From the NCBI RefSeq assembly GCF_000757425.2, contig NZ_JPKR02000003.1, positions 248,001 to 312,000 of the forward strand: a stretch of DNA of 64,000 nucleotides, in the 5' to 3' direction. Numbering within the stretch: position 1 is the first letter of the stretch; every line of letters starts with the position of its first letter. This document shows positions 33,869-43,417 of the stretch, piece after piece. A program made the translations under genes and the position numbers. Source of the DNA: Tatumella morbirosei. GTDB taxonomy: Bacteria > Pseudomonadota > Gammaproteobacteria > Enterobacterales > Enterobacteriaceae. The notes below the pieces were generated by a model, which was given only the letters and a program-made list of their open reading frames with translations, ran no database searches and had not been told where the DNA came from.

Positions 33869-35007
33869 CCCGAAGGCGTATAGAGTAGTTCAGGACCCAG
33901 TTCTCGCAGCGACGTACAGCCCAACTGCGCGAGTGTCAGAGAAGTCTCATCAATCAGTGCTGTAAGGGTCCGGTCAAGTTGCGCCCTGCCGCCAACAGCA
34001 AGTGCATAGAGTAATGGCCGCCCGAGTAATACCGCATCAGCGCCCAGCGCCAGTGCCTTGACGATATCGGTACCCCGGCGAAAGCCGCTGTCGATAAGCA
34101 GGGTGAAATCCGGACCTGTCTGGCGTCGGATTTCAGGAAGCACGGTCAGTGGGCTGAGTGTGCCATCGAGCTGGCGGCCGCCGTGGTTTGAAATAACAAT
34201 ACCGCTGGCACCGATGCTTTTTGCCAGCAGGGCATCCTGCGGGGTCATTAATCCTTTAATGTATAAATCGCCCTGCCACAGTGAGCGTATCCATTTCAGG
34301 GTTTCCCAGTCCAGCGTGGTATCCATCTGACTGGCAAAATATCCTGCTCCTCCAGCGCCTTTACGGTATTGCGGGGGCAGATAAGGCAGCAGATTACCAA
34401 ATCCGGGCATCCCGGCAGGGAGCAGCGTTGTACAGAACCAGCGGGGTTTCAGGACGATACCTGCCATAGCGCGGTATGACAGCTTCATTGGCCGCCGGTA
34501 ATGGCGTTTATCCCTTTCACGGTTGCCAAAATGAACAGCATCAACTGAGACCACCAGTGCGGAACAGCCGGCCCGGCTTGCACGCTCTATCAGATCCCGG
34601 GTGACCTGACGGTCTTTCAGAACATATAACTGAAACCAGCGATCCCCCGACGAAGCTTTCGCGACCGACTCCATCGCGGCAGTGGACACGGTACTTTGTA
34701 TATAGCCGATATCCGCCTGTGCAGCTGCCTGAGCCAGCATCAGGTCGGCATTATGGCGCAGCATCCCGTTATAACCCGTGGGGGCCACCAGCAGTGGAGC
34801 GGATAAACGACTACGGCCGAGAGTAACAAAAAGGTCCCTCTGGCTGGCATCACGTAACACCGACGGTGCAAACAGCCATTGGTCGAAGGTGCGACGGTTA
34901 ATTTGCAGGGTTTTCTCATCCCCGGCGCCGCCATCAACGTAATCAAAAACAAATCCTGGCAGTACGCGTTTTGCTTCGCTACGCAGATCGTCAGTATTAA
35001 GAATCAT
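33850..35007 (-). CDS. FMN-dependent alpha-hydroxy acid dehydrogenase/oxidase
   Basis: 385 residues, full length for the lactate/mandelate/glycolate oxidase family. LVAPTGYNGMLR near 75, RWFQLYVLKDRQ near 127, DALLAKSIGASG followed by SNHGGRQLDG near 268 (active-site His and Arg) and DSGFRRGTDIVKALALGADAV near 307 are visible. It oxidises an alpha-hydroxy acid to the keto acid. Convergent with the SDR gene and divergent from the HutC-type regulator, so it likely works late in the same pathway. Confidence 0.9.
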   Translation of the reverse strand: MILNTDDLRSEAKRVLPGFVFDYVDGGAGDEKTLQINRRTFDQWLFAPSVLRDASQRDLFVTLGRSRLSAPLLVAPTGYNGMLRHNADLMLAQAAAQADIGYIQSTVSTAAMESVAKASSGDRWFQLYVLKDRQVTRDLIERASRAGCSALVVSVDAVHFGNRERDKRHYRRPMKLSYRAMAGIVLKPRWFCTTLLPAGMPGFGNLLPYLPPQYRKGAGGAGYFASQMDTTLDWETLKWIRSLWQGDLYIKGLMTPQDALLAKSIGASGIVISNHGGRQLDGTLSPLTVLPEIRRQTGPDFTLLIDSGFRRGTDIVKALALGADAVLLGRPLLYALAVGGRAQLDRTLTALIDETSLTLAQLGCTSLRELGPELLYTPSGQSAAR

Positions 35008-35432
35008 AGTAATTATATTCAGCCTCTGTTTGTCGGGGGTTCCTGAGAGACGACGGGGTCTGGATTCAGGATATTAAGTGGTGATGAGTGGCTGATAACC
35101 AGCAGATGCGTAATGCAATCCCCTGAATTCCTCCGGGAACGGTATCCGTTTTGCATAAACATCCACAGCGTTACTCGTTGGCCGTCATTGTCTGGACTTG
35201 TGTAGACAACCAGCTCACTGCTATGCAAGAGATGCGCCATGATGATTCAGGAGTCTCTTGCTTCAGTGCGGTGAACTTTATCTCAGCGGCGGGGCACTTT
35301 GGCTGAAAAACGCCCCACGACAGTGCAGTGTGCGGTAAAGCGGGGCAGGACAAGCTGACATCCTGGAAAGATTATTGGCCTGGCCTCCGCAGACAGAAAA
35401 TAGCAATAGAAACGCGACACAGGAAAAATACT
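35008..35432. other. Divergent regulatory region of the hydroxyacid dehydrogenase and HutC-type genes
   Basis: About 425 bp carrying the two opposed promoters and the operator-like sites at 35188-35209. No gene is seen. Confidence 0.5.
35188..35209. promoter_or_regulatory. Putative HutC-type operator upstream of its regulator
   Basis: TTGTCT and AGACAA half-sites in inverted order, 10 bases apart, with TTGTGTAGACAA (35198-35209) forming a near-palindrome of the HutC style. The minus-strand reading TTGTCTACACAA closely matches 26791-26802 at the start of the ABC operon. Confidence 0.5.
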
Positions 35433-36191
35433 ATGACCGGGAAAAATGCTATTACACAGCTGACCGAAGCGATGAGTGATCTGCCGGCACCGATTTATCA
35501 GCGGGTAAAACAGGCTATCATCAGTCAGATCGCTGAGGGTATCTGGAAACCCAACCTTAAAATACCGTCCGAAAATGAGCTGGTCAGCAGTCTGGGGGTC
35601 AGCAGAATGACCATCAATCGTGCGCTACGTGAACTGACCAGCGAAGGTTTTCTGATAAGAATGCAGGGGGTCGGAACCTTTGTTGCCGAAAGCAAAGGCT
35701 ATACTGAGATGCTGGAAGTGCACAATATTGCCGATGAGATCAAAATGCGCGGCCATCAGCATACCAGCCGGACCATCTGGCTTGCGGAGGTGAGGGCCAG
35801 TGCTGAACAGGCAGCTTTGCTGGGACTTCGGGCAGGGCAAAACGTGTTTAGCTCACGGATTATCCATTATGAGAATGGTGTTCCGGTGCAACTGGAAGAC
35901 CGGCTGGTGAATCCACAGGGCGCACCAGACTACCTCAACCATGATTACCAGACGCAAACGCCCTATACCTATCTGATGAATGTGGCACCGCTGTCGGCGG
36001 GAGAACATATCGTTGAGGCAGTCATGGCAGATGGTGAACAGCAGCAATTGCTGGAAATTGATGACCGGGAACCTTGTTTACTGATTCGTCGTCAGACCTG
36101 GAGTCAGTCTACGGTGGTGACTTATTCGAAATTTCTCTATCCCGGGACACGCTATAAATTATTGGGTAAATTTAACGGCCGGGGCCAGTGA
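35433..36191 (+). CDS. GntR-family regulator, HutC subfamily (UTRA domain)
   Basis: 252 residues from ATG 35433, which has AGGA 8 bases upstream; longer frames lack a site. N-terminal winged helix (PIYQRVKQAIISQIAEG, KIPSENELVSSLGVSRMT) in about 15-75, then GVGTFVAES and a UTRA effector domain with FSSRIIHYENGVPVQLEDR near 140. HutC-type proteins are mostly repressors of catabolic operons, released by a pathway intermediate. Shared operator-like sites link it to the 26852-33868 operon. Confidence 0.88.
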   Translation: MTGKNAITQLTEAMSDLPAPIYQRVKQAIISQIAEGIWKPNLKIPSENELVSSLGVSRMTINRALRELTSEGFLIRMQGVGTFVAESKGYTEMLEVHNIADEIKMRGHQHTSRTIWLAEVRASAEQAALLGLRAGQNVFSSRIIHYENGVPVQLEDRLVNPQGAPDYLNHDYQTQTPYTYLMNVAPLSAGEHIVEAVMADGEQQQLLEIDDREPCLLIRRQTWSQSTVVTYSKFLYPGTRYKLLGKFNGRGQ

Positions 36192-36652
36192 GAGTGAGCT
36201 ATAGCCCGCACCCACTCCGGTCAGTTTCATTATTTCCAGCCAACCTGTCAGCTAACTGCCTAAAATAATTGTTTATCCTGGCTGTTAAGTCATCAGTCCC
36301 GATTGTTTAGCGAAGGGTAATATCCTGCCCGAAAATTAAGGGAAGAAAGGTTCCCGGTGTGGGATCATTAGTTTAAACAGCGGGGGTGTTCCGCCGTTTT
36401 TGTATGCTGTTTCGCACGGAATGTACAACTGAATCACTCCTGAACACGATTAGTTACAAAGCAACAAAATATTCATATTGGGCCAGTAAAGCTTTTGTCA
36501 TTGATTTATATAAATATGTTTTGATTATCTACGAAAATTAACTATTGAGCCCGGGGGTAAAAAAAACTATATTAGCCGCGTTTTATACACATACTTTTTT
36601 AACCTATTATCCAATCCGGCCAATACGCGGTCCGGGTTGTAGGAGAGATATG
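36192..36652. other. Upstream region of dat-ddc
   Basis: About 461 bp, AT-rich towards the right. It should contain the dat promoter; a possible weak GC-rich hairpin before TTTTT near 36378-36401 could end the regulator transcript. No gene is called, although the dat frame is open upstream of its ribosome site. Confidence 0.45.
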
Positions 36653-38035
36653 ATGACGGATAAAGTCCGTATTAATACTTTGAGCGCTAATTCATTACCG
36701 CAAAGCAATGAAAGCCTTCTGTCCAGACAAGCCGGTTTCGAATCAAATGTCAGAAGTTATCCACGTAAGTTACCTTTAGCCATTACCAGGGCGCAGGGAG
36801 TGTGGATTACTGATGCAGATAATAAACAGTACCTGGACTGTCTGGCCGGAGCCGGAACGCTGGCTCTGGGCCATAATCATCCGGAAGTGCTTCAGGCTAT
36901 CCAAAGTGTCATTACCAGTGGCTTACCGTTACATACCCTCGATCTGACGACTCCGTTAAAAGATGAGTTTTCAGCCTATCTGCTTTCGCTGTTACCAGGC
37001 GAAGGTAAAGACTATTGCCTGCAGTTCACCGGACCTTCCGGTGCAGATGCGGTAGAAGCGGCACTTAAACTGGCTAAAAAAGCCACCGGTCGTAGCGGTG
37101 TGATCAGCTTCTCCGGTGGTTACCACGGCATGACTCATGGTGCCTTATCAGTGACCGGTAACCTGTCACCGAAAGAAGCGGTTGATGGCCTGATGCCGGA
37201 AGTTCAGTTTATGCCTTACCCAAGCCTGTACCGCTGTCCGCTGGGCATTGGTGGTGAAGCCGGTGTTAAAGCGCTCAGCTACTATTTCGAAAACCTGATC
37301 AACGATGTTGAAAGTGGTGTGCGTAAACCTGCGGCTGTCATCCTTGAAGCCGTTCAGGGTGAGGGCGGCGTTAATCCTGCTCCGGTAGAGTGGCTGCAAC
37401 GTATCCGTAAAGTGACCCGTGAACACGGTATTGTGCTGATTGTTGATGAAGTGCAGGCAGGTTTTGCCCGTACCGGTAAATTGTTCGCCTTCGAGCACGC
37501 AGGGATCGAACCTGATATTATTGTGATGTCCAAAGCCGTCGGTGGCAGCCTGCCACTGGCAGTTCTCGGGATCAAAAAAGAGATCGATGTCTGGTCACCG
37601 GGCCATCATACCGGGACTTTCCGTGGAAACCAGATGGCGATGGCGACCGGTCTGACGACGCTGAAGATCCTGAAAGAAGAGAAGATTGCCGACAAAGTTG
37701 CCGCTCAGGGCGAATGGCTGACCGGTAAACTGAAATCTTTACAGCAGCGTTATCCGGTGATTGGTCAGGTCCGTGGACCAGGCCTGATGATCGGTATTGA
37801 AATCGTTAAGCCACATGAAGCTGCCGATCATATGGGAAGTTATCCTGCAGATGGTGAACTGTCTGCATTACTGCAGAAGAAATGCTTTGAACAGGGACTG
37901 ATCCTGGAGCGTGGTGGCCGTCATGGCGCTGTGTTGCGTCTTCTGCCATCACTGCTGATCACTAATGATGAGCTGGCCATTTTCCTGGATAAATTTGAGC
38001 AGGCGCTGTTAAGTGCCGGTGTTCAGCCTGCTTAA
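36653..38035 (+). CDS. dat: Diaminobutyrate--2-oxoglutarate aminotransferase
   Basis: 460 residues. Class III aminotransferase with [12 protein letters not shown] near 80, [23 protein letters not shown] near 125 (shown by its start [11 protein letters not shown]), PLP-contact [12 protein letters not shown] near 264 and catalytic Lys in [15 protein letters not shown] near 290. It makes L-2,4-diaminobutyrate from aspartate semialdehyde and glutamate. AGGAGA lies 7 bases before ATG 36653; an ATG 3 bases earlier is possible. Operon with ddc 13 bp downstream. Confidence 0.93.
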   Translation: MTDKVRINTLSANSLPQSNESLLSRQAGFESNVRSYPRKLPLAITRAQGVWITDADNKQYLDCLAGAGTLALGHNHPEVLQAIQSVITSGLPLHTLDLTTPLKDEFSAYLLSLLPGEGKDYCLQFTGPSGADAVEAALKLAKKATGRSGVISFSGGYHGMTHGALSVTGNLSPKEAVDGLMPEVQFMPYPSLYRCPLGIGGEAGVKALSYYFENLINDVESGVRKPAAVILEAVQGEGGVNPAPVEWLQRIRKVTREHGIVLIVDEVQAGFARTGKLFAFEHAGIEPDIIVMSKAVGGSLPLAVLGIKKEIDVWSPGHHTGTFRGNQMAMATGLTTLKILKEEKIADKVAAQGEWLTGKLKSLQQRYPVIGQVRGPGLMIGIEIVKPHEAADHMGSYPADGELSALLQKKCFEQGLILERGGRHGAVLRLLPSLLITNDELAIFLDKFEQALLSAGVQPA

Positions 38036-38048
38036 GCGGAGCCGCTGT

Positions 38049-39515
38049 ATGTCAGAGTTAAACCCGATCCTCAGTGGATCGGCTGAAAGTGTTGCCGCCT
38101 ACCAGGCGGCCATTGAACAAAGTTCAAAGGCCGTCGCACAGTGGTTGCAACAACCAGAGATGTATCAGGGGAAAACCGTTGCTGAACTGCGCGAGCGCAT
38201 TCAGTTGCAGTTCACCGCGCAAGGACTGGGTAATGAGTCTGCTATTGCGCGTGCGGTAGATTTATTCCTGCATGACAGTCTGTCAGTACACAACCCACAA
38301 TGTGTGGCACATCTGCATTGTCCCAGCCTGGTGATTAGCCAGGCGGCCGAAGTGTTGATCAATGCGACCAACCAGAGTATGGACTCCTGGGATCAAAGCC
38401 CGTCAGCCACCATTATTGAAGTCAAACTGATAGAGTGGCTACGCGACCGTGTGGGATACCCGGCGGGAGATGCCGGTGTATTCACCAGCGGTGGGACACA
38501 GAGTAATCTGATGGGCTTAATGCTGGCCCGTGATGCTCACTTTGCCCGCCAGGGGCACTCTGTTCAGCAGGAGGGGCTGCCCGGCGACCTGAGTAAAATC
38601 AAAGTATTTTGTTCAGAACATGCCCATTTTTCGGTGCAAAAAAATATGGCTCTGATGGGACTGGGCTATCGTTCGGTTACTCAGATAAAAACCGATGCTT
38701 TTTCCCGCATGGATATTCATGACCTGCAGGAGAAACTGGCTGAAGCTAAAAGCCGTGGTGAGCAGGTGCTGGCGATTGTCGCGACCGCCGGAACCACCGA
38801 TGCCGGATCCATCGATCCTTTACCTGAAATCACGGCGCTGGCGGCCCGTGAAGGTATCTGGGTTCATGTAGATGCGGCATGGGGTGGGGCATTACTGCTC
38901 TCTGAACAGTATCGTCACTATCTGAAAGGTCTGGAAGCGGCTGATTCAGTCACTCTGGATTTCCATAAGCAGTTTTTCCAGACTATCAGCTGTGGTGCTT
39001 TCCTGCTAAAAGATGCCCGTCACTATGAGTTGATGCGTTATCAGGCAGCCTATCTGAACTCAGATTTTGATGAAGAGCAGGGCGTGCCTAACCTGGTGTC
39101 TAAATCATTGCAGACTACCCGTCGTTTCGATGCACTGAAACTATGGATGGGACTGGAAGCGCTGGGTCAGACGAAATATGCGGAAATTATCGATGGCGGT
39201 GTGACTCTGGCACAGCAGGTTGCTGAATACATCAGCACTGAGCCGTCTCTGCAACTGGTGATGAAGCCACAACTGGCCAGTGTATTGTTCCGTTTTGTAC
39301 CTGCCACACCGGTGGATGACGCAGCTCTGGGCTTACTGAATCAGCGGATTGGTGACACATTGCTGGCATCAGGAAGCGCTAACGTTGGGGTAACAGAAGC
39401 AGACGGGATTACCTGCCTGAAAATGACGTTACTGAACCCGATTGTGACGCTGGATGATGTGAAGAAGTTACTGGATAGCGTACAGCAATCTGCAACACAA
39501 CTTCTAAATCAATAA
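38049..39515 (+). CDS. ddc: L-2,4-diaminobutyrate decarboxylase
   Basis: 488 residues, group II PLP decarboxylase. FTSGGTQSNLMGLMLARD near 144, HVDAAWGGALLLSEQYRHY near 275 and PLP-Lys in TLDFHKQFFQTISCGAF near 305. It converts 2,4-diaminobutyrate to 1,3-diaminopropane, the product of the dat-ddc pair. ATG 38049 has GGAG 6 bases upstream. Followed by a strong terminator. Confidence 0.93.
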   Translation: MSELNPILSGSAESVAAYQAAIEQSSKAVAQWLQQPEMYQGKTVAELRERIQLQFTAQGLGNESAIARAVDLFLHDSLSVHNPQCVAHLHCPSLVISQAAEVLINATNQSMDSWDQSPSATIIEVKLIEWLRDRVGYPAGDAGVFTSGGTQSNLMGLMLARDAHFARQGHSVQQEGLPGDLSKIKVFCSEHAHFSVQKNMALMGLGYRSVTQIKTDAFSRMDIHDLQEKLAEAKSRGEQVLAIVATAGTTDAGSIDPLPEITALAAREGIWVHVDAAWGGALLLSEQYRHYLKGLEAADSVTLDFHKQFFQTISCGAFLLKDARHYELMRYQAAYLNSDFDEEQGVPNLVSKSLQTTRRFDALKLWMGLEALGQTKYAEIIDGGVTLAQQVAEYISTEPSLQLVMKPQLASVLFRFVPATPVDDAALGLLNQRIGDTLLASGSANVGVTEADGITCLKMTLLNPIVTLDDVKKLLDSVQQSATQLLNQ

Positions 39516-39530
39516 TCACTCAGTGAATAA

Positions 39531-39561
39531 AGCCGGTGACAGACGTTGCCGGTTTTTTTTT
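39531..39561 (+). terminator. Rho-independent terminator after ddc
   Basis: GCCGG / CCGGT stem (one G-U pair, with further wobble pairing inside) followed by nine T residues, 16 bp after the ddc stop. Confidence 0.75.
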
Positions 39562-39669
39562 GGCTGCAGGCTGGGCAGGTGTACCAATGATACAAAATAC
39601 GACATTGGTATTCGACATACCTGGCAGTTAATACCACCAGGTTTCCACATCAGGGCTGTCATTGCGTTA

Positions 39670-41157
39670 TTACTGTGTCACGGACATCGGAGTCAGTCCC
39701 CGTCCCGGAAGAGTTTGACAGGCCGCACCAGCAGAAGGTGGGGCAGTTTCCGGATATTTTTCGTCAGGCGTAATATACACCTGTGTTGTGGCGATATATC
39801 CGTCACTGAAGGTGGCTTCAATAAAAGTAGCCTGCCATCCATTGTCGGGGGTGACCAGCGGAATATTGACGGTATCATCTCCGCCAGTCAGCCTGACGGG
39901 AACTGAGTTGTATTTAATATTGCAGGCATAACGAAAATCTCTCGCTGCCGGGTTGGTGGCTGTCCATTGTAAAACGCTTGCCGGTCGCTCCGTGAAGCTG
40001 ACCGCCAGCGTTTTTTTTCCATCCCGGCTATTCTGTACTGTTTCTGTCATTTCAGGAATCTTTTGCTTTTCCTGAAAACGGTTAACAAAGGTGATAAGTG
40101 ACTGCTCTGTCACGGACAGGATTCCATTATGCGTGGAGTTGGGTACAACCCTCAAAGATTTTACGCTGGGTAACTGGTCGTAATAAAATTGAGTGTTGTC
40201 AGGGACATAGAAATCATCACCGCTGGCATTAATAATATATTTATCAATATTCAGACGGTCTTCCAGGTCAGTATTCAGATAAGTGAGCGGGTCTTCCAGA
40301 GTCATCAGACTTGCAAATTCATTCGTACCAATTTGCTGGTCAACGCCCTGTTTATAATACGGATAAAAGGCGACAGGCCAGTTTTTCCCATATGACAGAT
40401 ACATGTGCTCAAGAGCCTTTTTAGTCCCCAGCAGATCGATCACAAAAGGAATCACGGCATCAACGTCCGGGTCTGACAATGCTGTCAGCCACGCGGCCCA
40501 GCCCCGTTTGGAGGCGCCCGTGACCATAAATTTAGTGATGCCATTGGATGTCAGTTCTTTCTTCGCCAGCCTGAAAACTTGTGATGCCGATGCAGCCATA
40601 GGGATGTGCAGGGATGCATTCTGATATTTCTGAACATCTCCCATAAACAGTTTCCAGGAATACGCCACGCTATCGTCTTCAGCCAGAGGTGTCGTGACTC
40701 CCTGATAACTGAGCACCTGATTAGGGACGTTACTGACAGATATCACAATGGTGCGTGTGGCTACCGCAATTCGGGAAAGCTCTTCCTCACTGAAGTTGTC
40801 CGGCATGACAGGACTCCCTGAACCATTATTGTTGCTACCATCATTGATGACCACGAGTGCATTTTTCTTTCTGGCGGAATCAGGGATATAGATATCCACC
40901 CCATTCTGCCAGCGCTGCGGAGAGACGACGCTTTGTGGGGACCATTGCTGTGAATTCAGCTTATATCTCTGTATGAGAACACCCGGTCGCTGTTCTTTTT
41001 CCAGTTGTGAGTAATCCAACGGGAGTGATGCAAGTGAAATCCGGTAATCTGAAATGACGTGTGTCAGACTGGGATTTTTATTGTTTTCATCAGCAGACAA
41101 CGCCAGACATGCCGGTGAAATAAAGATCAAGGCCAGATATAAGCTTCTGGTTTTCAT
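39670..41157 (-). CDS. pqaA: PhoPQ-activated pathogenicity-related protein family (PqaA-like)
   Basis: 495 residues with an N-terminal signal (SLYLALIFISPACLALSA). The mature part matches the PhoPQ-regulated family: YKLNSQQWSP near 67, WQNGVDIYIPD, VTGASKRGWAAWLTALSDPDVDAVIPFVIDLL (marked by VTGASKRGWAAW near 220) and an alpha/beta-hydrolase-like Ser in that motif. In Salmonella pqaA is activated by PhoPQ and linked to peptide resistance; the molecular activity is not settled. I start at 41157, where AAGGAA precedes the ATG and the signal peptide begins; a longer frame exists. Confidence 0.85.
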   Translation of the reverse strand: MKTRSLYLALIFISPACLALSADENNKNPSLTHVISDYRISLASLPLDYSQLEKEQRPGVLIQRYKLNSQQWSPQSVVSPQRWQNGVDIYIPDSARKKNALVVINDGSNNNGSGSPVMPDNFSEEELSRIAVATRTIVISVSNVPNQVLSYQGVTTPLAEDDSVAYSWKLFMGDVQKYQNASLHIPMAASASQVFRLAKKELTSNGITKFMVTGASKRGWAAWLTALSDPDVDAVIPFVIDLLGTKKALEHMYLSYGKNWPVAFYPYYKQGVDQQIGTNEFASLMTLEDPLTYLNTDLEDRLNIDKYIINASGDDFYVPDNTQFYYDQLPSVKSLRVVPNSTHNGILSVTEQSLITFVNRFQEKQKIPEMTETVQNSRDGKKTLAVSFTERPASVLQWTATNPAARDFRYACNIKYNSVPVRLTGGDDTVNIPLVTPDNGWQATFIEATFSDGYIATTQVYITPDEKYPETAPPSAGAACQTLPGRGLTPMSVTQ

Positions 41158-41599
41158 CAGGTAATTCCTTTTAATGAGTGAATAAAACATTCATATCAGT
41201 TATGCCGGAGAGTCTGACATTCGGTTTGTGCCCAATATATTGTCAGTGAGGCTGAGCCTGCCTTCCCGGCAATTGATCGTTGTCAGTAGGGTAATAGCGC
41301 GGGCAACCATGTCACACCTGAGTTTTTTTTACTCCGATCCTGCTCAAAAAAGTCAGTTGTCCTGTCTTATAACTTCCCTTAAGTTAATATAGTTACAACA
41401 TACATTGATGTATAATTAACGGTGCAATCTGCGATTAAGGTGCAGGACGCCGGCTGAATAACTCATTCTTTGGCCAGACGCTGGGATCGGTGTAACAGCC
41501 CGGAGAGTCTCCGGGTGTATGAATAACGCTGGTCACTCTTTTATCGTTGTATGTTATGCTGATCAGCACCGGATTAACTGACAGCGAGTAGAGCAGGTA
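41158..41599. other. Intergenic region between divergent pqaA-like and yjbD-like genes
   Basis: About 442 bp holding both promoters. A perfect 7-bp hairpin CCCGGAG / CTCCGGG lies at 41499-41515 without a T-run, and TACAT/ATGTA inverted repeats near 41400-41412. No gene is supported. Confidence 0.45.
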
Positions 41600-41908
41600 A
41601 TGAACGAGAAAAAAATGATATCGATCGACCAGTTTACTACGCAGGAACGTGAGGAAATCGACGTGATTTATCACTCTTTGCTCGAAAAATACCGGCAGCG
41701 AACCGCTAAAGAACCAGACAGTAAGAAGGAAAAAGAATTCACGCTCGATGCCAGACAGCAAGTGATGAGCCTGAAACTCATCAAGCAAAAAGCTTTGGCT
41801 GATAAGGCCAAAAAACCAGTGCGCAGAAAAAAACCGGAATCTTTGTCAGCCAGCGAAGTGTCGGATTTTAACTGGTCCGCATCCGTGGCCAAAGGGCGTC
41901 GACGGTAA
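41600..41908 (+). CDS. DUF3811 (YjbD-like) small basic protein
   Basis: 102 residues, highly charged, probably alpha-helical through the middle. The C-terminus FNWSASVAKGRRR parallels E. coli YjbD, which ends FSWSANTPTRGRR as I recall it, and the N-terminal TTQEREEIDVIY parallels YjbD's MTEREQRELKTL. Start ATG with AGCAGGT just upstream. Function unknown; the basic tail suggests nucleic-acid or ribosome contact. Confidence 0.72.
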   Translation: MNEKKMISIDQFTTQEREEIDVIYHSLLEKYRQRTAKEPDSKKEKEFTLDARQQVMSLKLIKQKALADKAKKPVRRKKPESLSASEVSDFNWSASVAKGRRR

Positions 41909-42112
41909 ATCGTGAACTGGGCAGCAGGTGGTTGCCTGTCCTGAGTTTTGTATGGCTGCATTAAGGCAGGGCACTTCTTATTATATCCGCCTGACAGTGA
42001 TTTAGTTTATTTTGCCAAGGTGTTATTTCGACAGCCAATCGGTTATGCTCTATCTTTTAAGTGATACACGTGGATATTGAACTTATTTTCGTCCGCTGGC
42101 ATGAGGTTAATG

Positions 42113-42700
42113 ATGAACAGTGAACAAAAGATTCTGCAAGCGGCGGAACGTTGCATGCGTGAAAAAGGATTCCATCAGACCTCGGTCCAAAATATCGCTG
42201 CCAGTGCTAATGTGAGTGTCGGCTTGATTTATAAATATTTCAAAAATAAAGATGCCATCATTGAGGCGCTGGTGCTGAATGTCGTAAAGCGTATGAAACA
42301 GTTATTAAATTCTGACTTCGAAAAGATATCTCATACTTTCCCGGAAATCTATTCCGCAGATGATCTTCTGCCGACAGAAGTTGAACAAAGTATTGTTCTT
42401 TTAATGGAGGTGTCGGCTGAGTCAACCAGAAATGAGCGGATAAGCCATATTATGGACGAAGCATGGATTGATCTTAAACAAAATTATATTGCACAAACTC
42501 AGGGCCGTTATCCCGGGGTCGACGCCAGTATTATTAATACACGGCTTTATATGATGTCATTGATCATCGACGGAATTATCATTCACCGTTGTATGAAGCA
42601 GAGGAGTGTACCGGATGAGTTTATGCACCTGTTCAATGCTATTGCCAGGGAAGTTAATCAGACGCCTTGTCACGTAAAAGGCTATTCATTTGATGGGTAA
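42113..42700 (+). CDS. TetR-family transcriptional regulator
   Basis: 195 residues. N-terminal helix-turn-helix with ILQAAERCMREKGFHQTSVQ (near 6) and SVGLIYKYFKNKDAI (near 39). The C-terminal ligand domain is typical in length. GAGG lies 6 bases before ATG 42113; two earlier in-frame starts (42101, 42110) are possible. Its end overlaps the convergent TetR gene by 47 bp. It may govern the nearby RND efflux operon or its own promoter. Confidence 0.87.
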   Translation: MNSEQKILQAAERCMREKGFHQTSVQNIAASANVSVGLIYKYFKNKDAIIEALVLNVVKRMKQLLNSDFEKISHTFPEIYSADDLLPTEVEQSIVLLMEVSAESTRNERISHIMDEAWIDLKQNYIAQTQGRYPGVDASIINTRLYMMSLIIDGIIIHRCMKQRSVPDEFMHLFNAIAREVNQTPCHVKGYSFDG

Positions 42701-43256
42701 ATATGCTGTTAATTCTGTTTATTTCTTTTTCATTCAGTGAGTTATCCGTAAAGCTTCGACAGATAACGCCATCTGTTAACAGCAACAACAACAGTATTTT
42801 CTGACGGCGTGTTGGAGGGGAACTTTCCGGAAAAATGACTGTAAATTTCTCATCCAGCTCAGATATTAGTTTTTGTTCTGCGCTGTTCACAATCTGCCGT
42901 ACGTTGCTGTTACGGGAAGCTTCTGAATAAGTTTCAATTAATAACCGGCGTTGCTCCTCTGGCCATTCATTCCAGAATGCTGAATTAATATCAATTATGT
43001 TATCTGTCCTGGTTTCTTTCGGAAGTTTTCTTAATAAAAACGCACACCAACGTTCTGTAATACCACGAACAGATTCATTTACAATAAACGATTTACCGGA
43101 GTAATAACGGTATATCTGTCCGGCACTCAGTCCGGACTGCTGAATAATATCTGCCATGCTGGTACCATGAAACCCTGTACGGCTAAAACACAGACTGGCG
43201 GAAAGGATTATCTGTTCCCTGCGGCGTTTAATTAAATGGTTATCAGGGTTATTCAA
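42654..43256 (-). CDS. TetR-family transcriptional regulator
   Basis: 200 residues with the TetR DNA-binding unit IILSASLCFSRTGFHGTSMA (near 16) and QQSGLSAGQIYRYYSGKS (near 43). Same orientation as, and just downstream of, the efflux operon start region on the map (it lies between that operon's 3' end and the other TetR gene). Two different TetR genes converge here; the protein sequences are only distantly similar, so this is not a recent duplication. Confidence 0.87.
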   Translation of the reverse strand: MNNPDNHLIKRRREQIILSASLCFSRTGFHGTSMADIIQQSGLSAGQIYRYYSGKSFIVNESVRGITERWCAFLLRKLPKETRTDNIIDINSAFWNEWPEEQRRLLIETYSEASRNSNVRQIVNSAEQKLISELDEKFTVIFPESSPPTRRQKILLLLLLTDGVICRSFTDNSLNEKEINRINSIFTHQMNSLLRDKASD

Positions 43257-43417
43257 GGGATTACCTGCATTATGTTGAACTCCGATGTTAATGGTTTTTT
43301 ATCTGCCGGACTAAACATTACACAGTAGGTATAGTTAGTTTTCTGGTGAATGTCTTATTCTTTTTGTGAGAAAAAGTCACAGCAGGATGAGTTTTTTTTC
43401 ATCCCGCTGTCTTTCAT

